NCBI GenBank assembly: GCA_015680685.1
Contig: MNCI01028787.1
Location: 71,434 to 111,936, forward strand
From: Gnetum montanum
Taxonomy: Eukaryota; Streptophyta; Gnetopsida; Gnetales; Gnetaceae
Length of the DNA stretch: 40,503 nt
Reading direction: 5' to 3'
Part shown: one piece after another, positions 11,170-22,806 of the stretch
Layout of the letters: every line of letters begins with the position of its first letter
How positions within the stretch are numbered: position 1 is the first letter of the stretch
Made by a program: the position numbers and the translations under genes
Notes under the pieces: generated by a model
Database searches by the model: none
What the model was told of the DNA's origin: nothing
What the model saw: only the letters and a program-made list of their open reading frames with translations

Positions 11170-11850
11170 TCAATCATAAGTACATTAAGTGACACCTATG
11201 TGATAAAATGAGAAAATAATGTCAAAACAATGTAAAATACTCTAGTGATAATGCATAGATGAGTTAAAACACATTACATTAGTGATCAAGCAAGGTCAAA
11301 GCTTAGTCAATAAAGGTTTTAAGAGTAGGTTAAAGTAAATAAGATGAAACAAAAGGATAAATGATGTAAAATGAGGTCAAATGAAGGTTAAATGATGGTT
11401 GAACCTCATCAGATGATGTTAAGCAAGGTTGAATAAGGTCAATAGAGGACATAAGAGAGAAGTTAAGGAAAATAAGGTGAAACAAGGCTAAATAGTATAT
11501 AATAAGACCACATGAATGCCAAATGATGATCAAATAATGATCAAATGAGGCCAAACACAAGCCAAAACAAATAAAATGATGTCAAGGTAAAACAAGGTCA
11601 TACTGATATCCAATGACATCAACTAATGTCAAATCAAGTCAAGTAAGATCCAAATAATGCTAAATGATAGAAACATGTGGTGAAACAAGGTAAAATGATG
11701 TAAAAATAATGAACATAAAGTCAAATGACACCAAATGATATGATAGTGAAGGTCAATAATGTGTAACAAGGTCAAATCAAGCCAAAACACAATGGAACAA
11801 GGCCAAACTAGTCAAGGTGGATAACATGTGGTAAAACATGTTCAGTATTG
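11170..11850. repeat. degenerate AAATGATGTCAAA low-complexity tract
   Basis: About 680 bp consist of variants of AAGGTCAAATGATGT in no fixed period: AAATGATG, GGTCAAA, ACAAGGTC and CAAGCCAAA recur dozens of times, nearly all on one strand. There is no coding similarity. It starts within a few bases of the putative splice acceptor, so it would lie at the 3' end of the proposed intron. Tat/Ogre elements are known to carry internal tandem repeats and this may be a decayed example. Confidence 0.6.
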
Positions 11851-11979
11851 GTAAATTAGGGTTACATTTTGCCAATTGTAGGCCTTAGTAGGTCATAATG
11901 GAAGGTTGTAGGATCGATGGAAGAATGTGGGCACTTGGAGAAGTCATTTTGGGCTTGTGTGGAGGCAAAAACAAAGCAT

Positions 11980-13460
11980 TTTTCAAAAAATACACTAACC
12001 CTTACAAAAAATAGGTTGGCCAACATATTTATTGTAGGCTACAAACTATTTTTTGATGACATGTGATTTCTAAGGTTTTTTTGGAATAGTTTCTGGATTC
12101 TGATGGCTTGAACTATTAGTGCAATGGACTAGGAGTGAAAACTAATTCACTTTGGTGCTGATTTAAACACCCCCCCCTAAAGGCCTTAAATGCTACCAAG
12201 AGCAAAACATTACATTGTCTAGCATATTAATTACAGGCCCAACATATTTTTATGGAAAAATTTATTTCATGGTGCTTCAAGCTTGAAATGTTTACTTTGA
12301 TAGACTCCTAGGATAGTGCAAGGGTGTTAGGATTATAGAATGATTGTTTAGAGGCCAAAACAAGTCAATGAAGGTGTAGTTTGAAGCCCTACATCTTAAA
12401 AATACACTGGAAAGTGCATTTTTGATTTGTTCCAATGTATCTTTGATGAAATATGGCCTCTTCATGTTTAAAATAAGGTCAAGTGATAGCTAGTTTCGAG
12501 TTCTAGAGTTCTAGGCTTCTCCAATCAAGTTTCAAGCAATTTGAAGTGTTGTAAGGCGATTAAAACTACCTTTGAAAATAAAAATACACTAATCAACATA
12601 TTAAATTTTCATGCCATCATATCTATCATGAACTATTAACTTTTGGACAATCTAGGTGGTCAATTGACTTCATTTTTAAACTTTCGAGATCATTGGTATT
12701 TGTGACTAGGGTTTAGGTTCAAAACTAGTGATCCGAGAGCTCATTGGAGCCTTGATTTGATCACTCCTCAAAAATACATTTGCTAACATGTTTTTAGTTA
12801 ATACCAACATATCTTTAAAATAATTAACTAAATTTGACCATTTCCTAGCTCAATTTTTAGGGTTTTATGGCTATTAGAGGCTCTAGTGAGGTTTTGGGAC
12901 TAAAGTGAGGTATTTAGAGGTTGATTTGACCAATTGATAGGTTCTTCTTGCAATTTCTTGTAAAAAATATCCTAGCCAATGTTGTCTTGGCTCATCCTAG
13001 TGTATTTCCTAGATTTGAATCAATTTTGACTTATTTTGGACTTGTCATTTAAGGTTTTAGAGTTATTGGAGGCTTTGAGAAGGTGTTAATGCTAGCGTTC
13101 ATAATTTTGAAGGCTATTTAAGGCTTTATTGGTTCATCTTGTGTCCAATCCATCCAAAGATATATTGGCCAACATATTTATTACTCCTACTAGCATACTT
13201 TTCTAGGAAATGTGGATTTTGACATCTTTTGATAGAATTTAGAAGGTTTCAAAGCTACCAAAGGCTTTGGTTAGGATTTAGGGGTTGGCTAGAGTTTATA
13301 AGGTTTCAAAGCTACGAAAGCCTCTAGTTAGGATTTTGGGCTTGGTTTGGCAACTTGGAGGTCACTTGCAGGTCTTGTTAGTCCTAGTTATCCCCATTCT
13401 CTAAAAACTATGCTAGCGAGCATATCTTTGCTTGTGGCCAATGTATTAATACCTAGAATG
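11980..13460. repeat. degenerate ~190-bp tandem array
   Basis: A block with AAAATACACTAACC or AAATATNCTAGCC followed by an AACATATTT or AATGTAT partner recurs at about 11985, 12405, 12585, 12770, 12962, 13155 and 13400, mostly 180-195 bp apart. Between blocks similar GGTTTTAGRG-TATTGGAGGCTTT phrases recur. The ancestral block appears to be AAATACGCTGGCC-AACGTATTT, a short imperfect inverted repeat whose CpGs have decayed. Seven or eight copies remain, strongly diverged. Confidence 0.5.
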
Positions 13461-15524
13461 CCTTATTTTGGATGTGTTTTGGTCATTTTCAATACTTGGA
13501 ATTCTCTAATGGCAATGTCCAAGTTTCAAGTTTAAGATAGGGTTTTATTGATCTTAAAAGGTTAAGGATGGATGGTTGAGAGTTGTACCTTAGCCATGGT
13601 TGGAGCCTACAACCCATTCCAAGGTTTAAATGTTGTACTTGGGCATCAATCCTAGCATATTTTTGGTTCAAAGTTGTAAAGCCCATGGTAATGGGATTAC
13701 TGGTGGTTTATTTGGGAGATTAACAATGGAGCCCACCCAAGTTTAAATGGTTATTTGAAATTTAAACACCAAGAAAACCTAGCATATTTTTCACTTTCCA
13801 TATGTAAACATGGAGTTCACTGGGTGTTATGTGAGCATTATGGATGTGAAGGTTGTTGTATCATCACATAAGTATAGGAAGGCTTCTTCATTCCAAAATC
13901 TTATGTAAACCACTTTTCCTAGCTCAATTCTTATAGGAAACACTTGGTATTCAAGCTTTCCAACCATTCTTGGCTTCACATTCCATCCATAGCCAATGTA
14001 GTTTTGCTATCCTTCATCACTCAAATAGCATAACTATAAAGGAAGCAAGAATTCTACATCTAAACTACAAGATGTTAAAGAGGAAATGAACTAGAAATAA
14101 TCCATCTTTGGAGAAGGTAGATGCAAATTCCATAGGCATCTCTTACTTACCTAGGCCATCCATTGGCGAAGGGTCATCTAGCATGATTGCCAAGTACCTT
14201 TCTTTAACTATTTTTTACCAGTTTTTGGCCAAGATATGTAGGCATTTTATAGTATCTAGGCTTCTGTCTTGGGAAATTTTTTGTTTTGCATGGCTTGAAT
14301 GTTGTGTTTAGGTTTCACTAATGTGATCATGTTATTATGTTAGCCCTAGGACCTTTTTTTTACAAAATTATGAATTTTTTTCATTCAACCGATTCTATGC
14401 ATTTTTTCCAATTTCTTGGCAAATAATAGTTTATCTTTGAAAATTCTTTATAAGAATCTAGTAGAAAATTTTTAGTTTTCAATATCAAGGATTATTCTAC
14501 AAGTTTTAATGCCCATATCAATGATTAAATCACTACCTTTGGAGCTACATTTAATTTTTCATGATTTTTTCCATAGACTAGTGCATGGTGATTTTTTGAT
14601 TTTTTACCTATTTTTCCTTTCAAAGATTGGCAATACTGATGCATTTTAGTAATTTTTTATGAATGTCCCAACCTCCTAGGAATTGTTAGGATAGCATAGA
14701 AAGGTTATACATAGGTTTTGAAAATTTAAAATTTTTTATAAAATCTCCCTAGTGGTTTACTACAATTGTTTCACTATAAACTAGGTTTTTTGGAAAAAAT
14801 TCAAAGTGATTCTAGGGTAATTTGTTAATTCTTCTCTAAATATTATTGCAATTCTGATATATTATTTTTGTTAAATTATGTGTATTTTCACTTCTTAGAA
14901 TTATAAAAATTCATTCAATCTAAGTTTGTCAATTTCTTATGTGTATGAACTACCCTATACAGTTGCAGTTTCAACTACTAAACTTGCAAGCCTCACAAAC
15001 TGCACAAACTGTGTTGGTTTACTTTTTGAGTTTTATTGGTCATGTTTAAGGTCTCTAATGGTTATTTACATGTTGTATACTAGCTTTTAATAGCTTCTTG
15101 AACATTTTGAAATTTTTTATCTAGCTTTCCTAGAGTTTTTACTATAGTTGTTTCATTGTAAACTAGGATTTCTAGTCAAAATTTCATTAAATTCAAGTCA
15201 AAATTTTTTTGCATTGGTTAATGTATTATTGGTCATGTGTTTAAATTTATTATAGTCTTATTCTCATAGTTTCAATGCTTGAAAAAAAATTGTAATTTTT
15301 TTATGCATATTTCAACTATGAGATTGTCATTAATTATTAATACACTAAGTTTTTTGCTTAGTTTTTAGTTGGATTTTTTTTTATTTATCATGGTTGTAAG
15401 TTGTAAATTTAGTTATTTAATCCTTATATTAATTTTGACATTATGATTATTATTTTGTACTAGAATTTTTTGAATTTTTCTTATTATTTTATGACATTTT
15501 AATGGTTATTTTTTTTTGTGCAAG
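13461..15524. other. AT-rich stretch with weak exon-like segment
   Basis: The stretch is T-rich and intron-like. Two similar ~60-bp segments (14746-14810 and 15128-15190, sharing TTTCAYTRTAAACTAGG) suggest a decayed ~380-bp duplication. An open plus-strand frame at 14108-14311, preceded by TATAAAGG near 14034, could be an upstream exon of the gene fossil that starts at 15525, with a donor-like GTAGGC. That link is weak. The stretch ends in a pyrimidine run and GTGCAAG, the acceptor of the first clear exon. Confidence 0.3.
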
Positions 15525-15868
15525 GCCTTTTTGAAACCCACCCTAGTGGCCATTAAACTAATTGGGATTGTATGCTACATTAACACTCCATGACCCAATA
15601 ATTTGCCTCCTAACATGGTCTTGGATTGTGAGCTCTTGGCTTTCTTGCTCAAGAACTTCAATGTGATCTTATGATCATACTTGGCCTTTGGCACTACAAC
15701 AATTATTGCAAAGACATTACTATCCCATTCTACTAGCCTCATCATCAACTTCATGGTAGATGATCCTACCACTCATGTGAAAGGTGATCATCATGATGGC
15801 ATGTACACTCTAGGAACTCGCAAGTTACCCCAAATTTGGAATATGCCTAAGTTCATTCAATACAATCT
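15525..15868 (+). pseudogene. exon of unknown multi-exon gene, part before the nested element
   Basis: The exon follows a T-rich stretch and acceptor GTGCAAG. The frame is open for 113 codons except for two TGA codons, both explicable as CGA with C changed to T. The translation has mixed composition (for example YTLGTRKLPQIWNMPKF near the end) and no domain I know. The Athila-like LTR begins at 15869. The same frame resumes at 22807 right after that element: treating 15864-15868 (AATCT) and 22807-22811 (AGTGC) as the duplicated target keeps the codons in register, although these 5-mers match at only two bases. Confidence 0.6.
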
Positions 15869-16779
15869 TGATGAGTCATCAATTGGCTAGGTTATCTAAT
15901 AAAAAGTCAACTTTTTGCAAGGCTCAAATGTCAAGACTTCAACAACAAGGCTCCTATGTCAAGGCTCCAACAATAGGCTATGTCGATGAGCTCCCATCGA
16001 CGCAACCTAGTAATAAACTCTATAAATACACACTCACAGTTGTGTTTATGTAGTTCTTTGGTTAATAGAGTAGCCGAACTCTTGCAGTTTTATTCTGTAG
16101 TCTTAGAAAATAGTCAATGAGTGCTTGTAGTGTGGATCTGAGTCAATTGTACGGCGTCTTATTTGAGTGGCAATGTACTTGGACACATTCCATAAATGGT
16201 AATAAGATCGAGATTGGTTCTTATTCATTACATCACTTTGACTTAGATTAAATTTTACTTTTAATGCAATTTATATTCCATGTATTTAGTTAATATTTAT
16301 GTTTCCATGCATGTTAATGAATTGGTGGAATGAACATAACTAGTTTCAAGCATAAACACATATTCACTTGGTAATCCCAGCAACATTATTGCTTGGTTTG
16401 CCTAGTAGCATAGCAATTGGTAATCCCAGTAGTGGATACATGGGTTCAAGACGTGTACGGCAAGCTAGGAATGGACACTCATTGCCCGTAGGCTAGTTTA
16501 GACTTTACTTTATGTTGTTAATTAGATTAAGCAATTGATTTCTATATTATCATTAGAAGTAACCTAAGGCCAAAACAACATCAATTATCATATGCCTCAC
16601 TCTAGACTAAACCATACATGACAAAGCCACCACTAGTCCAAGTGGGAAGACAGTGAACTATCATCAAGGCATAACGATCTAGATGCGACAACTACTCCCA
16701 TTCATGGAATTTGATGAGATCATGTGTGAATGCATATGATTCGTATGGTTGGGTGTAGGGGGTACCTTGCCACTCATCA
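15869..16779 (+). mobile_element. 5' LTR of the Athila-like element
   Basis: The LTR starts TGATGAG and ends CTCATCA, a 7-bp terminal inverted repeat. A TATA box (TATAAATA) lies at 16021-16028. Four 14-bp units of AAGGCTCCAACAAC type lie at 15919-15974, upstream of the TATA box. Two GGTAATCCCAG blocks (near 16371 and 16420) are shared with all other LTRs of this family. It aligns end to end with 21882-22806. Confidence 0.85.
15919..15974. repeat. four 14-bp tandem units in the 5' LTR
   Basis: Four units of consensus AAGGCTCCAACAAC. The 3' LTR has five. The single extra unit accounts exactly for the 14-bp length difference between the two LTRs. Confidence 0.8.
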
Positions 16780-16780
16780 T

Positions 16781-16798
16781 TAGCACCATTGTTGAGGA
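16781..16798 (+). other. decayed tRNA-Asp primer-binding site
   Basis: The 18 bases one position inside the 5' LTR match the tRNA-Asp-type site TGGCGCCGTTGCCGGGGA at 12 positions. All six differences are G-to-A or C-to-T transitions. This site is used by Athila and some other plant gypsy elements, which agrees with the gag type. Confidence 0.7.
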
Positions 16799-16902
16799 TG
16801 GTGCTAGTTATCTAAATTAGTTATATCATACATGATCATTGTAAATGCATTAAAAAACTATTTTTTGGAAAATACTAAGTCATATATCATACACCAACAA
16901 CA

Positions 16903-19537
16903 ATGTCTCTTTCACAAGGAAGTGATAATGCATTATATGAAGAGAACATTCATTGGAGAACTAATGAGATATATGTTGAAGAAAATCAAAGTGACCAACC
17001 TCATGCAAGGATTTCATATGTTCATGACCACCCTAGCTACGCTCAAGGACTACATTCACCTAAGGTAGAGAACATTAGAGGAGATGAAGTAAGTCCTAGA
17101 CAAGGGGAGTCCTCAAGGCCTAGGACCTCCTCAGAACCTAAAAAGATAAATCAAGCGATGATGGGAAACACTATCAAAGCCATGGTAATCCTCCCAATTC
17201 CTCATCTTCCTCTTCCTCTTCAATGTCTAGTTCTGATCAAGATGAATGTAGGTATAGAGATCAAGCTCCACTATGGAGTCGAAATAAGAATAGAAATCGA
17301 ACCTAAGGACAAAATCAAAGACATTAAAATGAACATAAAAAAATCATCATAATCAGATAAATAGAAATAGAAATTTTCATCATGACATGTCTAATGATAG
17401 TGAACCCTTATTGACCACTAAGAGCCTGATGCAGATCATAGAGGCAGTTAAGATCCCCCATAGGCATTGTAGGGAAAGTCACATAAAAAGGCTTAAAATG
17501 AATAATATCCATAAATTTGTGGGAGGCTATGATTCTAATCCACAACATCACTTACAAGCTTTCCATGATGCCTATGCCTTGCAAAATATTGAAAATAAGT
17601 GGCAAAAGCTTAAGCTCTCCCCTAGGACAATAATAAATAAAGTTGAAAGTTGGTACAGATCATTGGAGCCAAGTTCCATCCACCAATGGTCTACAATGGT
17701 AGGACTTTTCAATGAAAAATACCAAACCTATGCAAGAATTTCCAACCTAAGAAAACAAATCCAAGGGTGGAAGTAAGAAAATCATGAACCCTTGGATGTG
17801 GCCTTGGATAGATACTATTCGCTACTACATAGATGTCCCGGTCATGATTTTTCTCAAAAAGAGCAACTTTTCCACATCATAGATGGGATTCATAATGAAA
17901 TGAAGGAGACCCTTAGGATGTATGCTCAAGGTTGATTATACAAACTAAAAGCCCATCAAATACAAATGCTAATTGAGCAAGTGGCGAAAGAAGAAGAAGA
18001 GCTATGTAAACGAGAAAGTGTTGACGAAAATAACTAGGACCCAACTCTTCAAAGGAAAAGGATCCCTATCTATGATAAGGAAAAAGAGGTAGCTCTTGAT
18101 GAGGTGATTTTACAACAAACCATGCCACTACAACAATCTCTTGATGAACTCTAGGCAAGGCTAGATAGGATGTCAGAGTGGATAAATGAAAAAGCTACAA
18201 ATTTCGTAGAAACTGTAGAGGAGAAGGTAACAAAAAATGAATTAGGTGATCATAATAAATAGAAGAAAAACCAAGAAACAACTAGGAACACTTATCAGCA
18301 AATATGAAAAATGGTTATAGAAGAAGAGGCTATATACTTAATCACATAAGAAGATGATGGATGTAACATCTACCTATATGACCATCCAAAGGGCTATTGC
18401 CCAATCATGTTACATGTACATGAGTATTGGGCTTTTGCATTGAATCCCAAGTTTGTACAAAAGCAAATGCCTAAAAAATTTCCTTTCTCACAAGGTAATT
18501 ATAAACAATCCTACACTCAATCGTACCATCCTAGTGGGACTTCTTACCAGCCTCAACACTATGATCCAACACAGTAGAAAAATCCACAATCGTGGGGGAG
18601 GCCATCATCAAACCAGCACTACCCTTACTACAAACTAAACCCATATGGGTATTATGTTCAATAACCTATTTCCCTAACTAGTTCTACTTCCTCTACTTCA
18701 AATCAATACTATCACTCTCCTGAATATCATCGTGGCATGACATCTTCTAAAGGATCACCACCTCACATCTCTCATCCTTCATCATATCCTCAATATTCTC
18801 ATACTTCCCTTCACCATATGTTACCACAAACAACATAGGAAGGTTCAGCACCATGACATCAATGAGAGAATGCCACTTGTGCTACAAACATACATAGAAA
18901 TGATAATGCTAGTAGGTTTCCACTGCAAACTAGGAAATGTCCTTTCTTTAGGACAAGCCCTAGGCAGAAGGGCAAGACTTGTGGACCTACTAACTCATCC
19001 AAACCAGCATAATGCCAATCAAGTACAACACCCTTCCTTTTACAACCAATGTCCTCTAACCCTACACAAAGCCCAACATCCATCGTTACTCCAACACATG
19101 ACAGAAACAATGAATTTAGCATTCTGGAGAAACAAAAGAAGAATCCATACATCACTAATAGTAAAGGGTGCAGTTGTGGACCAAAAATTGAAAATATTAA
19201 TACAACCCACAACAAAGCTAAGAAACAAGTGTGTGAGCAAAAACTAGTCTACATAGTAGCCACTAAACCCAAAGATACCCAGTGGCTTAAAAATGAGAAT
19301 ATAAAGTTGTTTCAAAGATGCATAGAGGAAATTAATTTTCTTATTAGTTCTAAACTTAAGAAAACAAACCAAACAAAGGACTTAGACACAGATATCTTAC
19401 ACTCTAATTATACATTGAAAAAGGATATTAAACACAGAGACCTAGAAATTAAAAGAGAAAATCAAGAAGAACAAGAAAACACATCTAGACCCCCAAAAAA
19501 TCGAAATACCTTCAAGTTCATATACATCTCCAAATGA
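16903..19537 (+). pseudogene. Athila-like gag, decayed
   Basis: The N-terminal part (from ATG 16903) is polar, with a Ser-rich run reached by a frameshift near 17150-17250. From 17387 to 19537 a single frame of ~717 codons continues, broken by about 13 stops, each of which is CAA, CAG or CGA with C changed to T. The capsid region has KFVGGYDSNPQHHLQAF, WYRSLEPSSIHQWSTM, LFNEKYQTY and LHRCPGHDF, the order seen in plant gypsy gag and closest to Athila (RCPxH block). A long Pro/Ser/Tyr/Gln-rich tail and a charged C-terminal part follow. No CCHC knuckle is convincing. Capsid formation in the cytoplasm is the family's known role. Confidence 0.7.
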
Positions 19538-21881
19538 TTCAAATGAGACTATCACCAATGTTAGATGTGCTACCATATAATTAATTAAATCAATAATAGT
19601 GATAGATAAAAAAACCAATGGTGTATAACCAAGGAATTGTGCAGTCCATCTCCCGAATGTGTAGCCATAAGATTAGTTATGGAGGAGATGCTCCATCTTG
19701 GTTTAAGAACTAATAAGTGTTTTTCACCTTTTTATTTTTACAATTTCTTATCATTTTCTTATTTCTTCCAAAATTATCTGATTCTTAATATGTTTTTCAT
19801 TTGTTAATATTTTTCTTTTCTTTATATTGTTCTATTTTTTGAGTCATTTCCTTTATGTTTTATTAATGTCTTTTATATTTCCATTAATAATATTTCCAAG
19901 TCATGATGTAGAAGTTAACACTATGTGTTGGGTTTTTGTTCTATGCTATCAAGATGATTGGGTAAGTAATTGTGTAAAGCAATGAGACCACCTCACCCAT
20001 CCATCCAGTTCTCTAAATAAAAGGTCTTCTTCATGGAAACAATTTGGTTCTTCTTTCATGAAACTAAAATTAATCAATGATCATTATACCTTGAACAAAG
20101 AGGAAATGACCAAGTGGGAATGGTAAGGGTGTGACCTCAAGGGGACTTGTTGGGTTTTCGTCTTGTATTCCTTCATGTGGTTTATGACTCTTCTTGAAAT
20201 GTATCATCACTCCTCCATCAACCAATAAAAAGAAAGATTTGTCTTTGCATGGTGTGGTTCCCATTTCAAAAAAAAAAAGAAAAATAATAAAATACAAGAA
20301 AAAATAAATAAATAAAATACAAAAAAAGGAAAAAAATAATAATGGGAATTCAAAGCACACCCCTTAGACACAATAATGGGCTATAAGCACTGGTTATGGG
20401 GCTGGAAAGACATGTTACCCATACCTAAAGGCACCCCTCTAACTAACGCCCTTCCTTCTTCTACCTTCTTCTCCTTTTGGAGTGATGATCATTCTTTGAG
20501 GTCATTTTGAACTCATGGTGGTTGGCTAGAAGAAACACATCAATGCAAGGTTATTATTCATGATATGGACTTGGTTTGAATTTGGTTGGATAGGTATGTT
20601 GATCATTTTAATAATCACATTTATCACAAGAACCTATTGTAGACATGGTCAAGTACCTTACATCCCGATCTCTACAATCCCTTCTCATCCCATTATTCAC
20701 CTCATTGCTTTATGCGATTATGAGCCTTTTGGCTTTGTGTAGTATAGTACAACATCCCAACCATGGTAGTTGTATGTTGTGTGGACTAAAGACATGATCT
20801 ACATTTAACTTCTTGGGTGCCCATGAACATCTATAACAGTGGTTATGCAAGGGCATTATGGTAGGAGCCTGCTTTGTGAAGGACCCACTTGCATACTTTT
20901 TGTTGAGCATGGCTTTGAACTGACCCTCACATCTTCTAGAACATCAATGACAGTTTCTCTATATTTATGCATAATTTTGGGACTACTTCTCATCACTTTT
21001 AATTACTTTTTTACTTTTTTACAACTTTTCTATTAAAATATCTTTCAAGTTTAATATTTCTTGGCCATCTTTTGAATCAGACCTTTGGTTCCAATTGTTT
21101 AAATACTTGTGTGCTTCTAGAGTTATGCTTATTAGTCACGGGGGCTAGGGATGTCTGCTTTGAAATTTTGAAATTTTTCTAACATCCTAGTTTCAAACAT
21201 CATGGTAACTAATAGTAATTGATCAAAATAATGTGAACAGCTTGATGATTTTAGTTACCTCATAGCCTTGGGCATAGTATGCTATCATCACCTTGTGCTT
21301 AAATGAAAACTAAGGGATTCAAAAAGGGTTAATTATTAAGGAAAATTTACCAAAACTAATGTTGATCCATTGGTGACTACAGGCGATGCTAAAAGAAACA
21401 CCTAAGGAAGAAGGTCTTTTTCCAGGCATGGAAATGAAGCCAAGAGAGGGACAACAAAGGATATGCCATGGACAAATGGTAGCACATACAAGATAGCAAC
21501 TCAAGCATCACATGTTTACTAGATCCATGGGATAATGAGAGGAAATTTTAGTCCATGCTTCAAGAATGTTGCACATAACTTGAGAAGCATCGACATAACA
21601 ATCTAGGTTTGAAGTCTACCACCACTTGTGTTAATAAGAAGAATCATCTTCAACGAATTCTTGAAGACCTCTACAAATTTTGTAATCTTCAAAACCTGTC
21701 CAGTCTTTTTGTCATTCTATCATTTTGTATGCATCCACTTGAATAAAATTTCATAATGTAACACTCAAAGTCAATCAGTAGTTAGTGTCAATCAATAATT
21801 CTATACCTTCCCAATTTTGTAAAGAAAGCTCGGTCCTATCCTATTGACTTGAGGATGGGTTTTTATTCAGTCATGGGGGTA
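19538..21881 (+). other. non-coding 3' interior of the Athila-like element
   Basis: There is no recognisable pol or envelope-like frame. An A-rich tract lies at 20268-20340. A T-rich stretch at 19735-19900 is intron-like. The last bases, ATTCAGTCATGGGGGTA (21864-21881), form the purine tract before the 3' LTR and match positions 8-24 of this window. Athila elements are known to carry long regions 3' of pol; this could be that region with pol deleted. Confidence 0.5.
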
Positions 21882-22806
21882 TGATGAGTCATCATTTGGC
21901 TAGGTTATCTAATAAAAAGTCAAATTTTTTCAAGGCTCCAACGTCAAGATTCCAACAACAAGGCTCTAACAACAAGGCTCCAATATCAAGGCTCCAACAA
22001 CAGGCTACGTTGACAAGGCCTTGTCGATGCAGCCTAGCAATAAACTCTATAAATACATGTTCACAACCATGTTTATGCAATTCTTTGGTCAATAGAGTAG
22101 CTGAACTCTTATAGTTTTATTTCGTAATCTTAAAAAATAGTCAATGAGTGTCCACAGTGTGGATCTAAGTCAATTGTATAGCATCTTATTCGAGTGGCAA
22201 TTTACCTAGATACATTCCATGAATGGCAATAAGATCAAGATTGATTCTTAATCATTGTAGCACTTTGACTTAGATTAAATTTTACTTTTAATGCAATTTA
22301 TATTCCATGTACTTAGTTAATATTTATGTTTCCATGCATGTTAATGAATTGGTGAAATGAGCATGACTAGTTTCAAGCGTAAACACACATTCATTTGGTA
22401 ATCCCAGCAATGTTATTGCTTGGTTCACCCAATAGCATAGTGCTTGGTAATCCCAGTAGTGGATACATGGGTTCAAGACATGTATGGTAAGCTGGAAACA
22501 GACACTCATTGTCCACAAGCTAGTTTAGACTTTACTTTATGTTGTTAATTAGATTAAGTAATTTATTTCTATATTATCATTAGAAGCAACATAAGGTTGA
22601 AACAACATCAATTATCATATGCCTCACTTTGGACTAAACCATACATGACAAAGCTACCACTAGTCCAAGTGGGAAGATAGCAAACTGCGATCAAGGCATA
22701 ACAATCTAGATGTCACAACTAGTCCCATCCACAAAATTTAATCAAATCATGTGTGAATGCTTATGATTCATGTGGTTGGATGTAGGGGGTACCTCACCAC
22801 TCAACA
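21882..22806 (+). mobile_element. 3' LTR of the Athila-like element
   Basis: It starts TGATGAG and ends CACTCAACA, one base changed from the family end CACTCATCA. A TATA box lies at 22048-22055. Five 14-bp units at 21932-22001 correspond to four in the 5' LTR. Otherwise it is collinear with 15869-16779. The gene fossil's reading frame resumes at the next base. Confidence 0.85.

Larger units (their letters stand above)
15869..22806 (+). mobile_element. Athila-like gag-only Ty3/gypsy element
   Basis: This 6.94-kb element has LTRs of 911 and 925 bp, a tRNA-Asp-type primer-binding site, one long decayed gag frame and a purine tract before the 3' LTR. I find no protease, RT, RNase H or integrase in its ~5.1-kb interior, so it is a non-autonomous element that depended on pol from elsewhere. 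The LTRs differ at roughly one base in ten by eye, mostly transitions, so the insertion is old. It interrupts an exon of the plus-strand gene fossil, so it inserted after that gene arrived. The flanking 5-mers no longer match. Confidence 0.8.

Noticed and set aside
14108-14311. Upstream exon of the antisense gene fossil with its own TATA box
   Set aside because: The frame and a donor-like GTAGGC exist, but no phase match or composition signal ties it to the exon at 15525, so it is only mentioned.
18859-19215. 118-codon minus-strand open frame and a 125-codon plus-strand frame at 18870-19247
   Set aside because: Both are shadows of the Athila-like gag tail, whose frame continues from 17387 to 19537.
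20268-20340. A-rich tract as the poly(A) tail of a LINE or processed gene
   Set aside because: It lies inside the Athila-like interior, no RT or gene precedes it, and no target duplication is visible.
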